Positions 52,822 through 61,513 of a stretch of 64,000 bases of DNA are shown piece by piece. A model generated the notes under the pieces. The model was not told the DNA's origin and did no database searches. It saw nothing but the letters and a program-made list of their open reading frames with translations. How positions within the stretch are numbered: the stretch's first letter is position 1; each line of letters begins with the position of its first letter. Origin of the DNA: Rhodanobacter sp. A1T4 (GTDB taxonomy: Bacteria; Pseudomonadota; Gammaproteobacteria; Xanthomonadales; Rhodanobacteraceae). The DNA lies in the NCBI RefSeq assembly GCF_014207185.1, contig NZ_JACHCP010000001.1, positions 475,512 through 539,511 on the forward strand. Direction: 5' to 3'. Position numbers and translations under genes: made by a program.

Positions 52822-53581
52822 TTGGCGGCCAATCCATGGGGCGATTGACAACACGAGGATCGGTTGCTGTTGATCAGTTGAGAAGACGGCTGTGTAATCG
52901 GCGTTCTGCTGCTGCAGCGGCAGGAACTGCAAGACCTGCCCGCGTGAGGCAAAGGCCTGCTGCAGTTGTGTCAGCTGCTTTTTTCTGCCCGGCATTCGCT
53001 GGTTTCAACCGCTCCATCGGCAGGGCATGTTTCATCAGGTCGCCTGCCACTTATTCGTAAGGTACGTAGAACTCGGGCAACTGGTCGACGTCCTTGCCGC
53101 CGGACATGGCTTGCGCCAGCACATCGAAAGTGCGGCTTCCTCTCGGCGACAACGCACCTACTACTAGTCGTGGTCCACGCTAGGAGCGGTTGCGGTATTC
53201 CGGGCGGCGGTCCTTGGCAAGGTCGGCGTCGCTCAGCTGATCGGCTGCCACCACCAGCCGATCGACTTCGCCCACGATGAACACTGGCTGTGCCTGGCAG
53301 ATGACGTGGAAGCCATAGCCGAAGGCCACCATTTGCAGAATTACGATGATCGACAGATCCAGCCTTCACAGCCGTTTGGCTTTACCCGGGCTCATCACCA
53401 GCAGGGTCAACAGCGGACCGAAGGCGATATCGACGCCCATCAGCAACGGGATCAGGCTACTGGCACCTGCAGCAACGAAGTACGGTGGCGGGAATCACAG
53501 CATGTACAGCAGGGCGGCGACGATCGCCGCGAGGATCAGACTGATCGACAGATGGAGGACGGCGGCTTTTCAGCGTGACAT
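52816..53581 (-). pseudogene. tfpZ: decayed TfpX/TfpZ-type pilin accessory protein gene
   Basis: Reading the minus strand from ATG 53581 and passing through stops gives a protein of about 255 residues with clear family character: KAAVLHLSISLILAAIVAAL, LIPLLMGVDIAFGPLLTLLV, RLDLSIIVILQMVAFGYGFH and VFIVGEVDRLVV. Five in-frame stops break it: TGA at 53572-53570, 53497-53495 and 53368-53366, TAG at 53182-53180, TAA at 53053-53051. The first two TGA replace expected Trp codons. An extra base in the A6 run at 52984-52979 shifts the frame; the tail then reads SRGQVLQFLPLQQQNADY. In relatives this inner-membrane protein lies next to pilA and helps specific pilins assemble. Confidence 0.85.
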
Positions 53582-53712
53582 GGCGTGGCTTCGATGGCGA
53601 TGGACAGATGATGACGAAATATACGATGTCGCGTGGGTCGGCGCAGCAGGTTTGTGCCTGATTGGGTTGGACGAAGCCAGCCGCACCGAGCTCACAACCC
53701 GGAATCCATTTT

Positions 53713-53735
53713 GTAGGAGCGCACCCTATGCGTGA
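53713..53735 (+). repeat. REP-type half element upstream of the S9 peptidase gene
   Basis: GTAGGAGCGCACCCT followed by ATGCGTGA differs at two bases from the arm of the element at 48272-48348, and the following TTTGCCAATG is also shared with that element's spacer. No second arm is seen downstream, so it is a partial copy. Confidence 0.65.
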
Positions 53736-53862
53736 TGCCTTTGCCAATGCCTTTGCAGGCGTGGAGAAAAGCATCGCGCACTACGGGCCTGCCGCGTACC
53801 GAGCTTGCCTGAGGATTGCTTGGCGCTTACCGTGATGGTTTGACTCAACCGGGAAAATCACG

Positions 53863-56004
53863 ATGAAACCTTTGATTGCCGCGCTGCTGCTGGCGCTGCT
53901 GGCGACGCCTGCGATGGCGGGCGATGTGGTGGATACCAGCTTCGTCAAGATGCAGGGGCCACACCCCTTCAACATTCGCGACTTGGTGATGATGGATCGG
54001 GTGAGTGATCCGCAGCTCTCGCCGGATGGGCGATATGCGGCGTTTGGGGTGCGCAGTACGGACTATGCGGCGAACAAGGGTGTGAACGCGGTTTATGTGC
54101 TGGATCTTGCTGATCATTCGGCGGGTAATGTTAAACCGGTGAAGGTGCTCGACAAGGCGAGCTCGGCGCGCTGGTCGGCAGACGGGCGCAGTCTCTATTA
54201 CGTGGCACCGGTGGGCGGCGTGGCTCAGCTTTGGCGGGTGGACCTTGGCGGCAAAAGTGGCTTGAATCTGTCGGCCCACGCCAACCCGGTGCAGGTGAGT
54301 CACGCACCGCTGGATCTGGGCGCGTACAAGCTGTCGCCAGATGGTAAGCGTGTGCTGTTGTCGTATGAGGTGTTTACAGATTGCGCCACGCTGACATGTA
54401 CAAAGGAGCGTGTTGACGCGCGTGACAAGGACAAGGCCAGCGGCACGCTTTACACCAAGCTGTTCGTGCGGCATTGGGATACATGGGCCAACGGTCGGCG
54501 TAATCAGCTGTTTGTCGCCAGCTTTGATGGCAGCGGACAACTGCCTGCCGAGCCGACGTTACTGAGCCGTGGCATCGATGGGGACATTCCGAGCAAGCCG
54601 TTCGGTGATGAGAGCGAGTTCTCTTTTTCTCCGGACGGTGAGAGCGTCTATTTCGATGTGCGCATCGCGGGCAACAGCGAGCCGTGGTCGACCAATTTCG
54701 ACGTTTATCGCGTGCCGGTGGAGGGTTCGTCCGCGCCGAAAAATCTTACCGCGGATAACAAGGCGTGGGATGCGTATCCGGTGCCTTCGCCTGACGGCAA
54801 GACGCTTTACTACCTGGCCATGAAGACGCCCGGCTTCGAGGCCGATCGCTTTGCGATCATGGCGCTGGATCTGGCGACGGGAGCGAAGCATGAGGTTGAT
54901 CCGCGCTGGGATCGCTCGCCGGGAGGCATGACGATTTCCCCTGATGGCAAAATGCTGTATGCCACGACCGATGCTGAAGGTCAGCATCCACTGTTCGCGA
55001 TCAGTACGTCCAATGGTGAAGTCACGCGACTGTCTGGTGACGGCGCGGTAGAAGGTTATTCGTTGGCCGCAGGCAAGTTGCTAATGGCTAGCGATGACCT
55101 GAAGCGGCCAGTCGACTTGTATCTGGCATCGGCAACGGGGGCGCATTCGAAGCAGGTCACACACTTCAATGCGGAGGGTCTGAAAAATGCCAAGGTCGGT
55201 GATTTCGAGTTCTTCAAGTTTGCGGGCTGGAACAACGAGACGGTACAGGGTTACGTGGTAAAGCCGGTCGATTATCAGCCGGGAAAGACCTATCCGGTGG
55301 CTTTCATCATTCATGGTGGCCCGCAAGGTGCGATGAGCAATGAGTGGAGCTATCGTTGGAACCCGCAGACTTACGCTGGGCAGGGCTTTGCGGTGGTAAC
55401 GATCAACTTCCATGGTTCCACCGGTTACGGCCAGGCGTTTACTGATGCGATCTCGGGCGACTGGGGTGGCAAGCCGCTGGAGGATTTGAAACTCGGCTGG
55501 AAGGCTGCATTGGATAAATACAGTTTCCTCGATGGCGATCGTGCCTGTGCACTCGGCGCGAGCTACGGCGGCTATATGACCTACTGGATCGCCGGGGTGT
55601 GGAATCAGCCGTGGAAGTGCCTGGTGGATCATGATGGCGTGTTCGATGCGCGCGCGATGTACTACGACACCGAGGAGCTGTGGTTCGAGGAAAAGGAAAA
55701 CGGCGGCACGCCATTCGACCAGCCGCAGAACTACGAGAAATTCAATCCGGTCAATCACGTCAAGGACTGGCGCGTACCGATGTTGATCGTGCACAGCGGT
55801 GACGATTTCCGCATTCCTATCACGCAAGGTCTGGGAGCATTCACTGCATTGCAGCGTCGCGGTATCCCCAGCGAACTGCTGACCTTTCCGGACGAGAACC
55901 ACTGGGTGCTGAAGCCGCATAACAGCGTGCAGTGGCACGATGCTGTCAACGCGTGGCTCAAGCAATGGACGGCGAAGGATGCACCCAAGGCGCCATCGAA
56001 CTGA
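53863..56004 (+). CDS. S9-family prolyl oligopeptidase-type peptidase, secreted
   Basis: A 713-residue exopeptidase of the DPP/acylaminoacyl-peptidase type with a signal peptide (PLIAALLLALLATPAMAGD). Residues about 40-440 form a beta-propeller with repeated LSPDGRY-like phrases (SPDGRYAAFG, SPDGKRVLLSY, SPDGESVYFD, SPDGKTLYYL). The hydrolase domain has HGGPQGAMSNEWSYRWNPQT, the nucleophile GASYGGYMTYW, the Asp in HSGDDFRIP and the His in DENHWVLKP. It trims peptides in the periplasm. GGGAAA lies about 9 bases upstream. It is monocistronic, ending at a hairpin. Confidence 0.93.
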   Translation: MKPLIAALLLALLATPAMAGDVVDTSFVKMQGPHPFNIRDLVMMDRVSDPQLSPDGRYAAFGVRSTDYAANKGVNAVYVLDLADHSAGNVKPVKVLDKASSARWSADGRSLYYVAPVGGVAQLWRVDLGGKSGLNLSAHANPVQVSHAPLDLGAYKLSPDGKRVLLSYEVFTDCATLTCTKERVDARDKDKASGTLYTKLFVRHWDTWANGRRNQLFVASFDGSGQLPAEPTLLSRGIDGDIPSKPFGDESEFSFSPDGESVYFDVRIAGNSEPWSTNFDVYRVPVEGSSAPKNLTADNKAWDAYPVPSPDGKTLYYLAMKTPGFEADRFAIMALDLATGAKHEVDPRWDRSPGGMTISPDGKMLYATTDAEGQHPLFAISTSNGEVTRLSGDGAVEGYSLAAGKLLMASDDLKRPVDLYLASATGAHSKQVTHFNAEGLKNAKVGDFEFFKFAGWNNETVQGYVVKPVDYQPGKTYPVAFIIHGGPQGAMSNEWSYRWNPQTYAGQGFAVVTINFHGSTGYGQAFTDAISGDWGGKPLEDLKLGWKAALDKYSFLDGDRACALGASYGGYMTYWIAGVWNQPWKCLVDHDGVFDARAMYYDTEELWFEEKENGGTPFDQPQNYEKFNPVNHVKDWRVPMLIVHSGDDFRIPITQGLGAFTALQRRGIPSELLTFPDENHWVLKPHNSVQWHDAVNAWLKQWTAKDAPKAPSN

Positions 56005-56020
56005 TTCGGTCGAACCCCAT

Positions 56021-56049
56021 GAAAACGACGGCCAAGGGTCGCCGTTTTC
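56021..56049 (+). terminator. hairpin terminator of the S9 peptidase gene
   Basis: GAAAACG (56021-56027) pairs with CGTTTTC (56043-56049); after one mismatch CGGCC pairs with GGTCG using one G-T pair, leaving a 3-base loop. It is followed by GTTGCTCGCC. It starts 17 bases after the stop codon. Confidence 0.6.
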
Positions 56050-56079
56050 GTTGCTCGCCTTTGTATATAGATAGCGACG

Positions 56080-57108
56080 TTATAGCCACTTCGCCCGTTT
56101 GAGTGCAACAAAAAGTCCGCCGACGACTATGAGCATGACGACGATGACGGCGGGGTAAGCCCATGGTTGGGCGAGTTCGGGCATGTGGGTGAAGTTCATG
56201 CCGTACCAGCTGGTGAGCAGGGTGGGGGCAGCCAGCATGGCGGCCCAGCCGGCGAGTTTTTTCATGACTTCGTTCTGGCCGTAGGTGACCAGGGAAAGGT
56301 TGACGTTGATGGCGGCGGCGAGCATTTCGCGCATGGCGCTGATCGATTCGTTGACGCGGAATACGTGATCGTAGACGTCGCGGAAATACGCGCGCAGTTC
56401 CTTTGGTATCAGATTCGCATGCAGCCGTGTCAGCTGGCTGATGACGTCCTGCATGGGTGCCACGGCAAGGCGCAGCGTCATCAAGTCACGTTGCATGTCA
56501 TAAAGCCGCCGCACCGTGCTGCGCTTGAACGTCTCGGCGAAGATGTCTTTTTCCAGCTGCTGCAATTCTTCACGGAACTCGCGCACGATGGGCAGCAGGT
56601 TGTCGACGATGAAATCCAGGATGCTGTAGAGCGCGTAACTCGGGCCATGCGCCATCAGCTCGGGCGTATGTTCGCAAGCGCGCCGTGCTGGCGCGTAGGA
56701 AAGCGATGCGCCGTGGCGCACGCTGACCAGATAACGGGGGCCGAGAAAAATGTGGGTTTCGCCCAGCGCGAGTTGTCCTTCGACGAGTTGCGCCGTCTGC
56801 ACCACGACGAACAACGAGTCGCCATAGGTTTCGATCTTGGTGCGCTGATGCGCCGTATGCGCATCCTCGATCGCCAGATCATGCAGGCCGAATTCTTGCT
56901 GCAGCTTCAGCAGTAATTCTTCGTCTGGCTCATGCAGTCCGACCCATACGAAAGTGTCCGACTCGGTCAGCACATCGCTTATGGCCTCAAGAGCGATGTC
57001 GCCGATTCGGCTGCCATCCTTCCGATAGGCGATGCAGTTGACCACCATTTTCCTGTCGGTGACGAGTGGTGCGGGCTGGGCTGGTGTTGTCAGGTTCATG
57101 TCAAACAT
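56080..57108 (-). CDS. corA: CorA-family magnesium/cobalt transporter
   Basis: The 342-residue pentameric channel has a large cytoplasmic domain (FVWVGLHEPDEELLLKLQQE, DLAIEDAHTAHQRTKIETY), a long stalk helix (REFREELQQLEKDIFAETF), and two C-terminal membrane helices. The first ends in the selectivity signature YGMNF and is followed by the short loop THMPELAQPWAYP. It admits Mg2+ and other divalent ions. ATG 57108 is favoured; GTG or ATG codons to 57135 add little. It lies upstream of no obvious operon partner, since the DUF4105 gene ends 39 bases before it. Confidence 0.92.
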   Translation of the reverse strand: MFDMNLTTPAQPAPLVTDRKMVVNCIAYRKDGSRIGDIALEAISDVLTESDTFVWVGLHEPDEELLLKLQQEFGLHDLAIEDAHTAHQRTKIETYGDSLFVVVQTAQLVEGQLALGETHIFLGPRYLVSVRHGASLSYAPARRACEHTPELMAHGPSYALYSILDFIVDNLLPIVREFREELQQLEKDIFAETFKRSTVRRLYDMQRDLMTLRLAVAPMQDVISQLTRLHANLIPKELRAYFRDVYDHVFRVNESISAMREMLAAAINVNLSLVTYGQNEVMKKLAGWAAMLAAPTLLTSWYGMNFTHMPELAQPWAYPAVIVVMLIVVGGLFVALKRAKWL

Positions 57109-57147
57109 GATGCCCCGCGTCCGAAGACAGGGCAATTGCAGTGCGCG

Positions 57148-58380
57148 CTATGCAGAAAGACGTGCCTTCTGCCGCAGGCTCCATGCCAGCACCAGCCAGC
57201 AGGGTAGCGCGAACAATAGCCATGGCTGATTCTGTTGTACGACACCGGGTAACAGATGCAGTAGCAGGGCGGCCAGCATCGCCAGCAGTTGCAACGGCAG
57301 CAATATTTCGATGAAACGCGGAGGCGCGCTGCCACGACGTGCACGCCATACGGTGGGTAGCAGTAGAAATGCGAACGGATTGAACAAAAACAGGTTGGCG
57401 TTGGCCCATGCGGAGTGGTGAGTGGTCAGTGTCCACAGCACCAGCAGCAGGATGCCGACGACACCGGCTGCGAACAGGTACAGCGAGCTCAGCAGGGCGT
57501 AGCCGATGGGCCACCAGCGTCGCGTCAGCAGGATCACTACAGCGAGGAACAGGCCGGCTGCTGCCAGCGGAAGTCGCAGATCGGGGGCGTTAACTGGTGG
57601 CACGTCCAGCCGATTGGGCGAGATGAGTTGCTCGCTCTGCACCAGCGGTTGCGTACCGTCATGGCCGTTGTCGATCCGCACCGTGCGCAGTTGTTCCTGC
57701 AGCACCATGGGCAGAAAGCTTTCCTGCCAGGCGTTGAGCGGCTCGTCGGCATACGGTCCGAGGCCCAGATCGAGCACCAACATCAGCCATGGCTGGGCAC
57801 TCATCAGGCGAGCGGTCTGCTGGCGAAACGTCATGCCGCCGGGCCGCGCCATCAGTTGTGTTTTCAACGCGCCACCAAGAATCTTGTCCAGCGCATCGCG
57901 CACGCGGGTGGTGCAGTTGTCGGCGTAGTAGTCGTAGTTGTAGCCGGCGTTTTCCGGGCGCAGGTTCCACAGTAGAAAGTCGCGCAGCGCACTGGCCTGT
58001 TGCGGCGTGAACGCAAGACGCTGGCGTGTGACCGAACGGCCGTCCTGCGTGTAGCTGGCCTGCTCGGGTGCGCTGTATTCGGCGTCCATCAGGTAATGCA
58101 TATGGCCGCGTGCGAAATTGACGAAGAAGTTCGACTCGTTGAAATCGAACACACCATAGTTGAAGTCGACCGACTCGCCGGGAACGGTGTCACGCACTTC
58201 AATCGCATCGTGACCAAAGCGTTCCCAGTAGGTTTCGCCAGGGCCATAGCTGATCAGTGAGACTTCCAGATTCGTGCCCGGTGCATTGGCGACGCTGGCA
58301 TCGGCCGCGGACATGCTGTCGACTAAAAGCAGGCCGACAAAAACCAGTATGAGCGGCAAAAGTCGATTCATGAGATGCAT
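57148..58380 (-). CDS. DUF4105 membrane protein (Lnb-like N-acyltransferase domain)
   Basis: A 410-residue protein with a signal peptide (LLPLILVFVGLLLVDSMSAA) and a periplasmic DUF4105 domain: LISYGPGETYWERFGHDAIE and YNYDYYADNCTTRVRDALDK, the His and Cys phrases shared with Lnb lipoprotein N-acyltransferases. Four or five membrane helices follow from about residue 270 and end in a basic tail. Starts at 58380 or 58371 are both possible. It follows corC, where lnt is often found. I infer a link to lipoprotein or acyl-group transfer, not proven by sequence. Confidence 0.75.
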   Translation of the reverse strand: MHLMNRLLPLILVFVGLLLVDSMSAADASVANAPGTNLEVSLISYGPGETYWERFGHDAIEVRDTVPGESVDFNYGVFDFNESNFFVNFARGHMHYLMDAEYSAPEQASYTQDGRSVTRQRLAFTPQQASALRDFLLWNLRPENAGYNYDYYADNCTTRVRDALDKILGGALKTQLMARPGGMTFRQQTARLMSAQPWLMLVLDLGLGPYADEPLNAWQESFLPMVLQEQLRTVRIDNGHDGTQPLVQSEQLISPNRLDVPPVNAPDLRLPLAAAGLFLAVVILLTRRWWPIGYALLSSLYLFAAGVVGILLLVLWTLTTHHSAWANANLFLFNPFAFLLLPTVWRARRGSAPPRFIEILLPLQLLAMLAALLLHLLPGVVQQNQPWLLFALPCWLVLAWSLRQKARLSA

Positions 58381-58492
58381 GGGGGCCGGCCGAAGTAGGC
58401 AAGGATTGGAGTGATGATTTTCGCCATTTCTGATGTCGAGGTGGAATCGAAAGACGCGCCCGTTCGATCAAGAAACGGAAACCGCTGCCGTT

Positions 58493-59338
58493 TCAATCCT
58501 TGCCTTGTCGCAGCACGCGAAACGCCTGCACGCGGCGATCATCTGCTTCGGTGACGTGGAACAGATAAATCCCGATGACCACTTCCTCACCAACTTCAGG
58601 TAGGTGGCCAAATTCCGAAGTGACCATGCCGCCGACGGTGTCATATTCCTCGTCGGAAAAATCGGCGCCGGTGTTTTCGTTGAAGTCGGCAATAGGCGTC
58701 AGCGCGCTGACGATCCAGTCGCCGCCGGGCTGTTCGTGCATCAATTCGGGTTCGTCGTCGTCGTGCTCGTCGTCGATCTCGCCGACGATTTGTTCGAGCA
58801 CGTCCTCAATGGTGATCAGGCCAGCCACACCACCGTATTCGTCCATCACCACGGCCATATGATTGCGGGTGAGTCGGAACTCGGCCAGCAACACGTTGAG
58901 CCGCATCGATTCGGGAATCAGCACGGCCGGGCGGAGGATCGTGAGGATGTCGAACTGACTGGCATCGCCAAAGAATTTCAGCAGATCCTTGGCCAGCAGG
59001 ATGCCGAGGATGTCGTCCTTGTCCTCGCCATGCACGGGAAAGCGCGAGTGGCCGGATTTCACCACCACGGCCAACATGTCCGAGAGCGACGATTCGGCAG
59101 CGAGCATCACGATCTGCGCGCGCGGGACCATGACATCGTCGACGCTCAGCTCGGTGACCTTGATGGCACCCTCGACCATGGTCAGGGTGTCGACGGATAG
59201 CAGTCCGTTGGTCTGGGCGGCGCGCAACTCCTCGATCAATTCGACGCGGTTGCGTGGTTCGCCGGAAAACATATGGCCCAGTCGGTCCCACCAACTACGG
59301 TGCGCCGGGCCGCTGGTACTGCCAGGGTCGTCGTTCAT
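58493..59338 (-). CDS. corC: HlyC/CorC-family CBS-domain protein (YbeX)
   Basis: The 281-residue cytoplasmic protein has two CBS domains (VDDVMVPRAQIVMLAAESSL and FDILTILRPAVLIPESMRLN, with VVMDEYGGVAGLITIEDVLE) and a C-terminal transporter-associated domain (GADFSDEEYDTVGGMVTSEF). It matches CorC/YbeX of the ybeZYX operon, linked to magnesium efflux and ribosome-related phenotypes. It has no membrane segment. It follows ybeY after 140 bases. Confidence 0.93.
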   Translation of the reverse strand: MNDDPGSTSGPAHRSWWDRLGHMFSGEPRNRVELIEELRAAQTNGLLSVDTLTMVEGAIKVTELSVDDVMVPRAQIVMLAAESSLSDMLAVVVKSGHSRFPVHGEDKDDILGILLAKDLLKFFGDASQFDILTILRPAVLIPESMRLNVLLAEFRLTRNHMAVVMDEYGGVAGLITIEDVLEQIVGEIDDEHDDDEPELMHEQPGGDWIVSALTPIADFNENTGADFSDEEYDTVGGMVTSEFGHLPEVGEEVVIGIYLFHVTEADDRRVQAFRVLRQGKD

Positions 59339-59478
59339 TTATCGCGTGGGTGCTGCCCGCTAACGGGACGGTAAATCGAGTTTAACGGAAAATTCGTGAC
59401 GATTCAGCGCAGTGGCGTTGATGTGCGGATGACGGTGTGGTGTAACAGACTACGCAAGTTTCTCCAAAGCGGGCGCAC

Positions 59479-59961
59479 CTACCGGTACGGATCGGCAATG
59501 CCGAGGCCGGCCAGGATCCGTGTTTCCAGTGCCTCCATCACCTCGGCTTCGCTGCTCTTGATGTGATCGTAGCCAAGCAGGTGCAGCACACCGTGGATGG
59601 TCATATGCGCCCAGTGATCGCGTGGCAGCTTGTTTTGTTCCGCGGCTTCCCGCAGAACCACCGGGGCACATATGGCCAGATCGCCGAGCAGCGGCAACTT
59701 GAATTCCGGTGGCAGCTCCGCGGGGAAGGACAGTACGTTGGTCGCATAGTCCTTGCCGCGGTAATCGCGATTGAGTGCGCGCCCCTCATCGCTATCGACA
59801 ATGCGGATGGCCAGCTCCGCGGGCTTGCGATATTTCGCTCCGCGCAGCGCCGCATCCACCCATTGCCGAAAACTGATGGCAGCGGGCAGGCCTGATCGCG
59901 GCAGCGCATAGCCGATGGCGACGACGGAATGTGTGGAAGCCTTGCTGCTGCCATGAGTCAT
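59479..59961 (-). CDS. ybeY: endoribonuclease YbeY
   Basis: The 160-residue metal-dependent RNase matures the 3' end of 16S rRNA and takes part in ribosome quality control. The zinc motif H-G-x-L-H-L-x-G-Y-D-H is present as [11 protein letters not shown], and [20 protein letters not shown] is the other family phrase. An alternative start could give a slightly shorter protein. It follows phoH after 26 bases in the conserved order. Confidence 0.94.
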   Translation of the reverse strand: MTHGSSKASTHSVVAIGYALPRSGLPAAISFRQWVDAALRGAKYRKPAELAIRIVDSDEGRALNRDYRGKDYATNVLSFPAELPPEFKLPLLGDLAICAPVVLREAAEQNKLPRDHWAHMTIHGVLHLLGYDHIKSSEAEVMEALETRILAGLGIADPYR

Positions 59962-59987
59962 GATGATGGCCTTTCAGGCACGGCGGC

Positions 59988-61022
59988 TCAGTCCGTATTG
60001 CCCGACATCTTGCCGTGGCCAAGACCTGACTGGGTATCGCCAGTGTCCTCGAATGCTTCATAGGCCCGCACAATTTTCGCTACCAGCGGATGACGCACGA
60101 CGTCGCGCGAGGTGAAAAAAGTGAAGCTGATGCCGCTGACATCGCGCAGTACTTCCGTCGCCTGGCGCAGGCCGGAACGGACGTGGCGGGGCAGGTCGAC
60201 CTGAGTCACATCGCCGGTGATCACGGCCACGGTGCCGAAACCGATGCGGGTCAGGAACATCTTCATCTGCTCGACGGTCGTGTTCTGTGCTTCGTCGAGA
60301 ATCACGTAGGAATCGTTGAGCGTGCGCCCGCGCATATACGCCAGTGGTGCGATCTCGATGACGTTGCGTTCGATCAGTTTGGCGACTTTTTCGAAGCCGA
60401 GCATTTCGTACAGCGCGTCGTACAACGGACGCAGATACGGATCGACCTTTTGCGAGAGATCGCCGGGCAGGAAGCCGAGTTTTTCACCAGCCTCCACCGC
60501 GGGGCGCACCAGCAGCAGGCGCTGCACGCGATTGGCTTCCAGAGCTTCCACGGCACTGGCGACGGCGAGATAGGTCTTGCCGGTGCCGGCCGGGCCGATG
60601 CCGAAGTTGATGTCATGGGTGGCGATGGCGTGCAGGTAACGGGTCTGGTTGGTGCCGCGGCCCTTGATCACGCCACGCTTCACGCGAATGGCGACTTCTT
60701 GCGTGCTTTCGGTCGATGCGTCGGTGATCGCATCGATGCCCGATTCGGCCAGGTGCAGGTTGATCTTGGCGCCGGTCAGCGATTCATCTTCGGTGGCTAT
60801 GTACAGCGCGCGCAGTACTTTTTCCGCTGCCCTGATGACGGCGGGTTCACCAAGCACCTGAAAAATATTGCCGCGATGGTTGATCTCCACGCCCAGGCGT
60901 AGCTCGATCTGGCGTAGATGCTCGTCGAACGGACCACAGAGATTCGCGAGGCGTGCGTTGTCTTCGGGATCGAGGACAAAGTCGTTCTCGCCGATGCCGC
61001 TATTCGTGCTTGTGCTGGTCAT
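59988..61022 (-). CDS. phoH: PhoH-family ATPase (YbeZ)
   Basis: The 344-residue ATPase has an N-terminal KH-like region (IELRLGVEINHRGNIFQVLG) and the PhoH ATPase domain with Walker A GIGPAGTGKTYLAVA, RPAVEAGEKLGFLPGDLSQK, and Walker B YVILDEAQNTTVEQMKMFLT. It works with YbeY, probably as an RNA-handling partner. ATG 61022 overlaps the stop of the acetyltransferase gene (ATGA), so 61022 is favoured over the longer frame to 61214. Confidence 0.93.
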   Translation of the reverse strand: MTSTSTNSGIGENDFVLDPEDNARLANLCGPFDEHLRQIELRLGVEINHRGNIFQVLGEPAVIRAAEKVLRALYIATEDESLTGAKINLHLAESGIDAITDASTESTQEVAIRVKRGVIKGRGTNQTRYLHAIATHDINFGIGPAGTGKTYLAVASAVEALEANRVQRLLLVRPAVEAGEKLGFLPGDLSQKVDPYLRPLYDALYEMLGFEKVAKLIERNVIEIAPLAYMRGRTLNDSYVILDEAQNTTVEQMKMFLTRIGFGTVAVITGDVTQVDLPRHVRSGLRQATEVLRDVSGISFTFFTSRDVVRHPLVAKIVRAYEAFEDTGDTQSGLGHGKMSGNTD

Positions 61023-61513
61023 AGTTCCCGGTGCATCACGTAAACATCGGTGGGTCCGTGCACGGCATGGCGGAACGCGCCCGGCACCTGGCCGACAATC
61101 TGGAAACCGTGGCGCTGCCACAGGCGCACGGCGGTGGCGTTGGTGGATACCACGAAGTTGAACTGCATGGCCGTGAAGCCGGCGCAGCGGGCCTGTTCCA
61201 TCGAATGCTCGCACATCATGCCTGCGATGCCCTGGCCACGTGCCGCGGGTGAGACCATGTAGCCGGCATTAGCGACGTGATCGCCCAGGCCGGGTTGGTT
61301 GGGTTTCAGCAGATAAGCGCCAAGCACTTTGCCATCGCATTCGGCGACAAAACAGCGGCTGGGCGGCACGGTCCACATGTCGCGCGCCTGTTCGAAACGC
61401 ATGTCGGCTGGATAGCTGTACGTGTCGCCGCCAGCAATCACCGACTGGAATATCGGCCACACGCGTACAAATTCGTCGGCACCGATTTCGCGCAGCGCAA
61501 CGGCTTCGCTCAT
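61019..61513 (-). CDS. GNAT-family N-acetyltransferase
   Basis: The 164-residue protein has the GNAT acetyl-CoA loop [20 protein letters not shown] and the late motif [20 protein letters not shown]. The substrate is unknown. It is set between miaB and phoH with 4-base overlaps on both sides (ATGA at 61019-61022 and 61510-61513), so it is firmly part of the miaB-phoH-ybeY operon, where many relatives have nothing. Its co-expression with tRNA and rRNA modification genes suggests, but does not prove, a translation-related target. Confidence 0.87.
   Translation of the reverse strand: MSEAVALREIGADEFVRVWPIFQSVIAGGDTYSYPADMRFEQARDMWTVPPSRCFVAECDGKVLGAYLLKPNQPGLGDHVANAGYMVSPAARGQGIAGMMCEHSMEQARCAGFTAMQFNFVVSTNATAVRLWQRHGFQIVGQVPGAFRHAVHGPTDVYVMHREL

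Noticed and set aside
53306..53578. Plus-strand open frame rich in Gln/Arg opposite the pseudogene
   Set aside because: It is the antisense image of the hydrophobic tfpZ-like coding sequence and has no start signal or family likeness.
52816..53581. Possible recoding of TGA as an amino acid in the tfpZ-like frame, because the first two TGA stand for Trp
   Set aside because: The same frame also has TAG and TAA and a frameshift, and no neighbouring gene uses TGA as sense. Simple decay explains all of it.
53729..53836. Short frame MRDAFANAFAG... before the S9 peptidase
   Set aside because: Its start lies inside the REP half element and there is no Shine-Dalgarno; only about 35 residues with no support.
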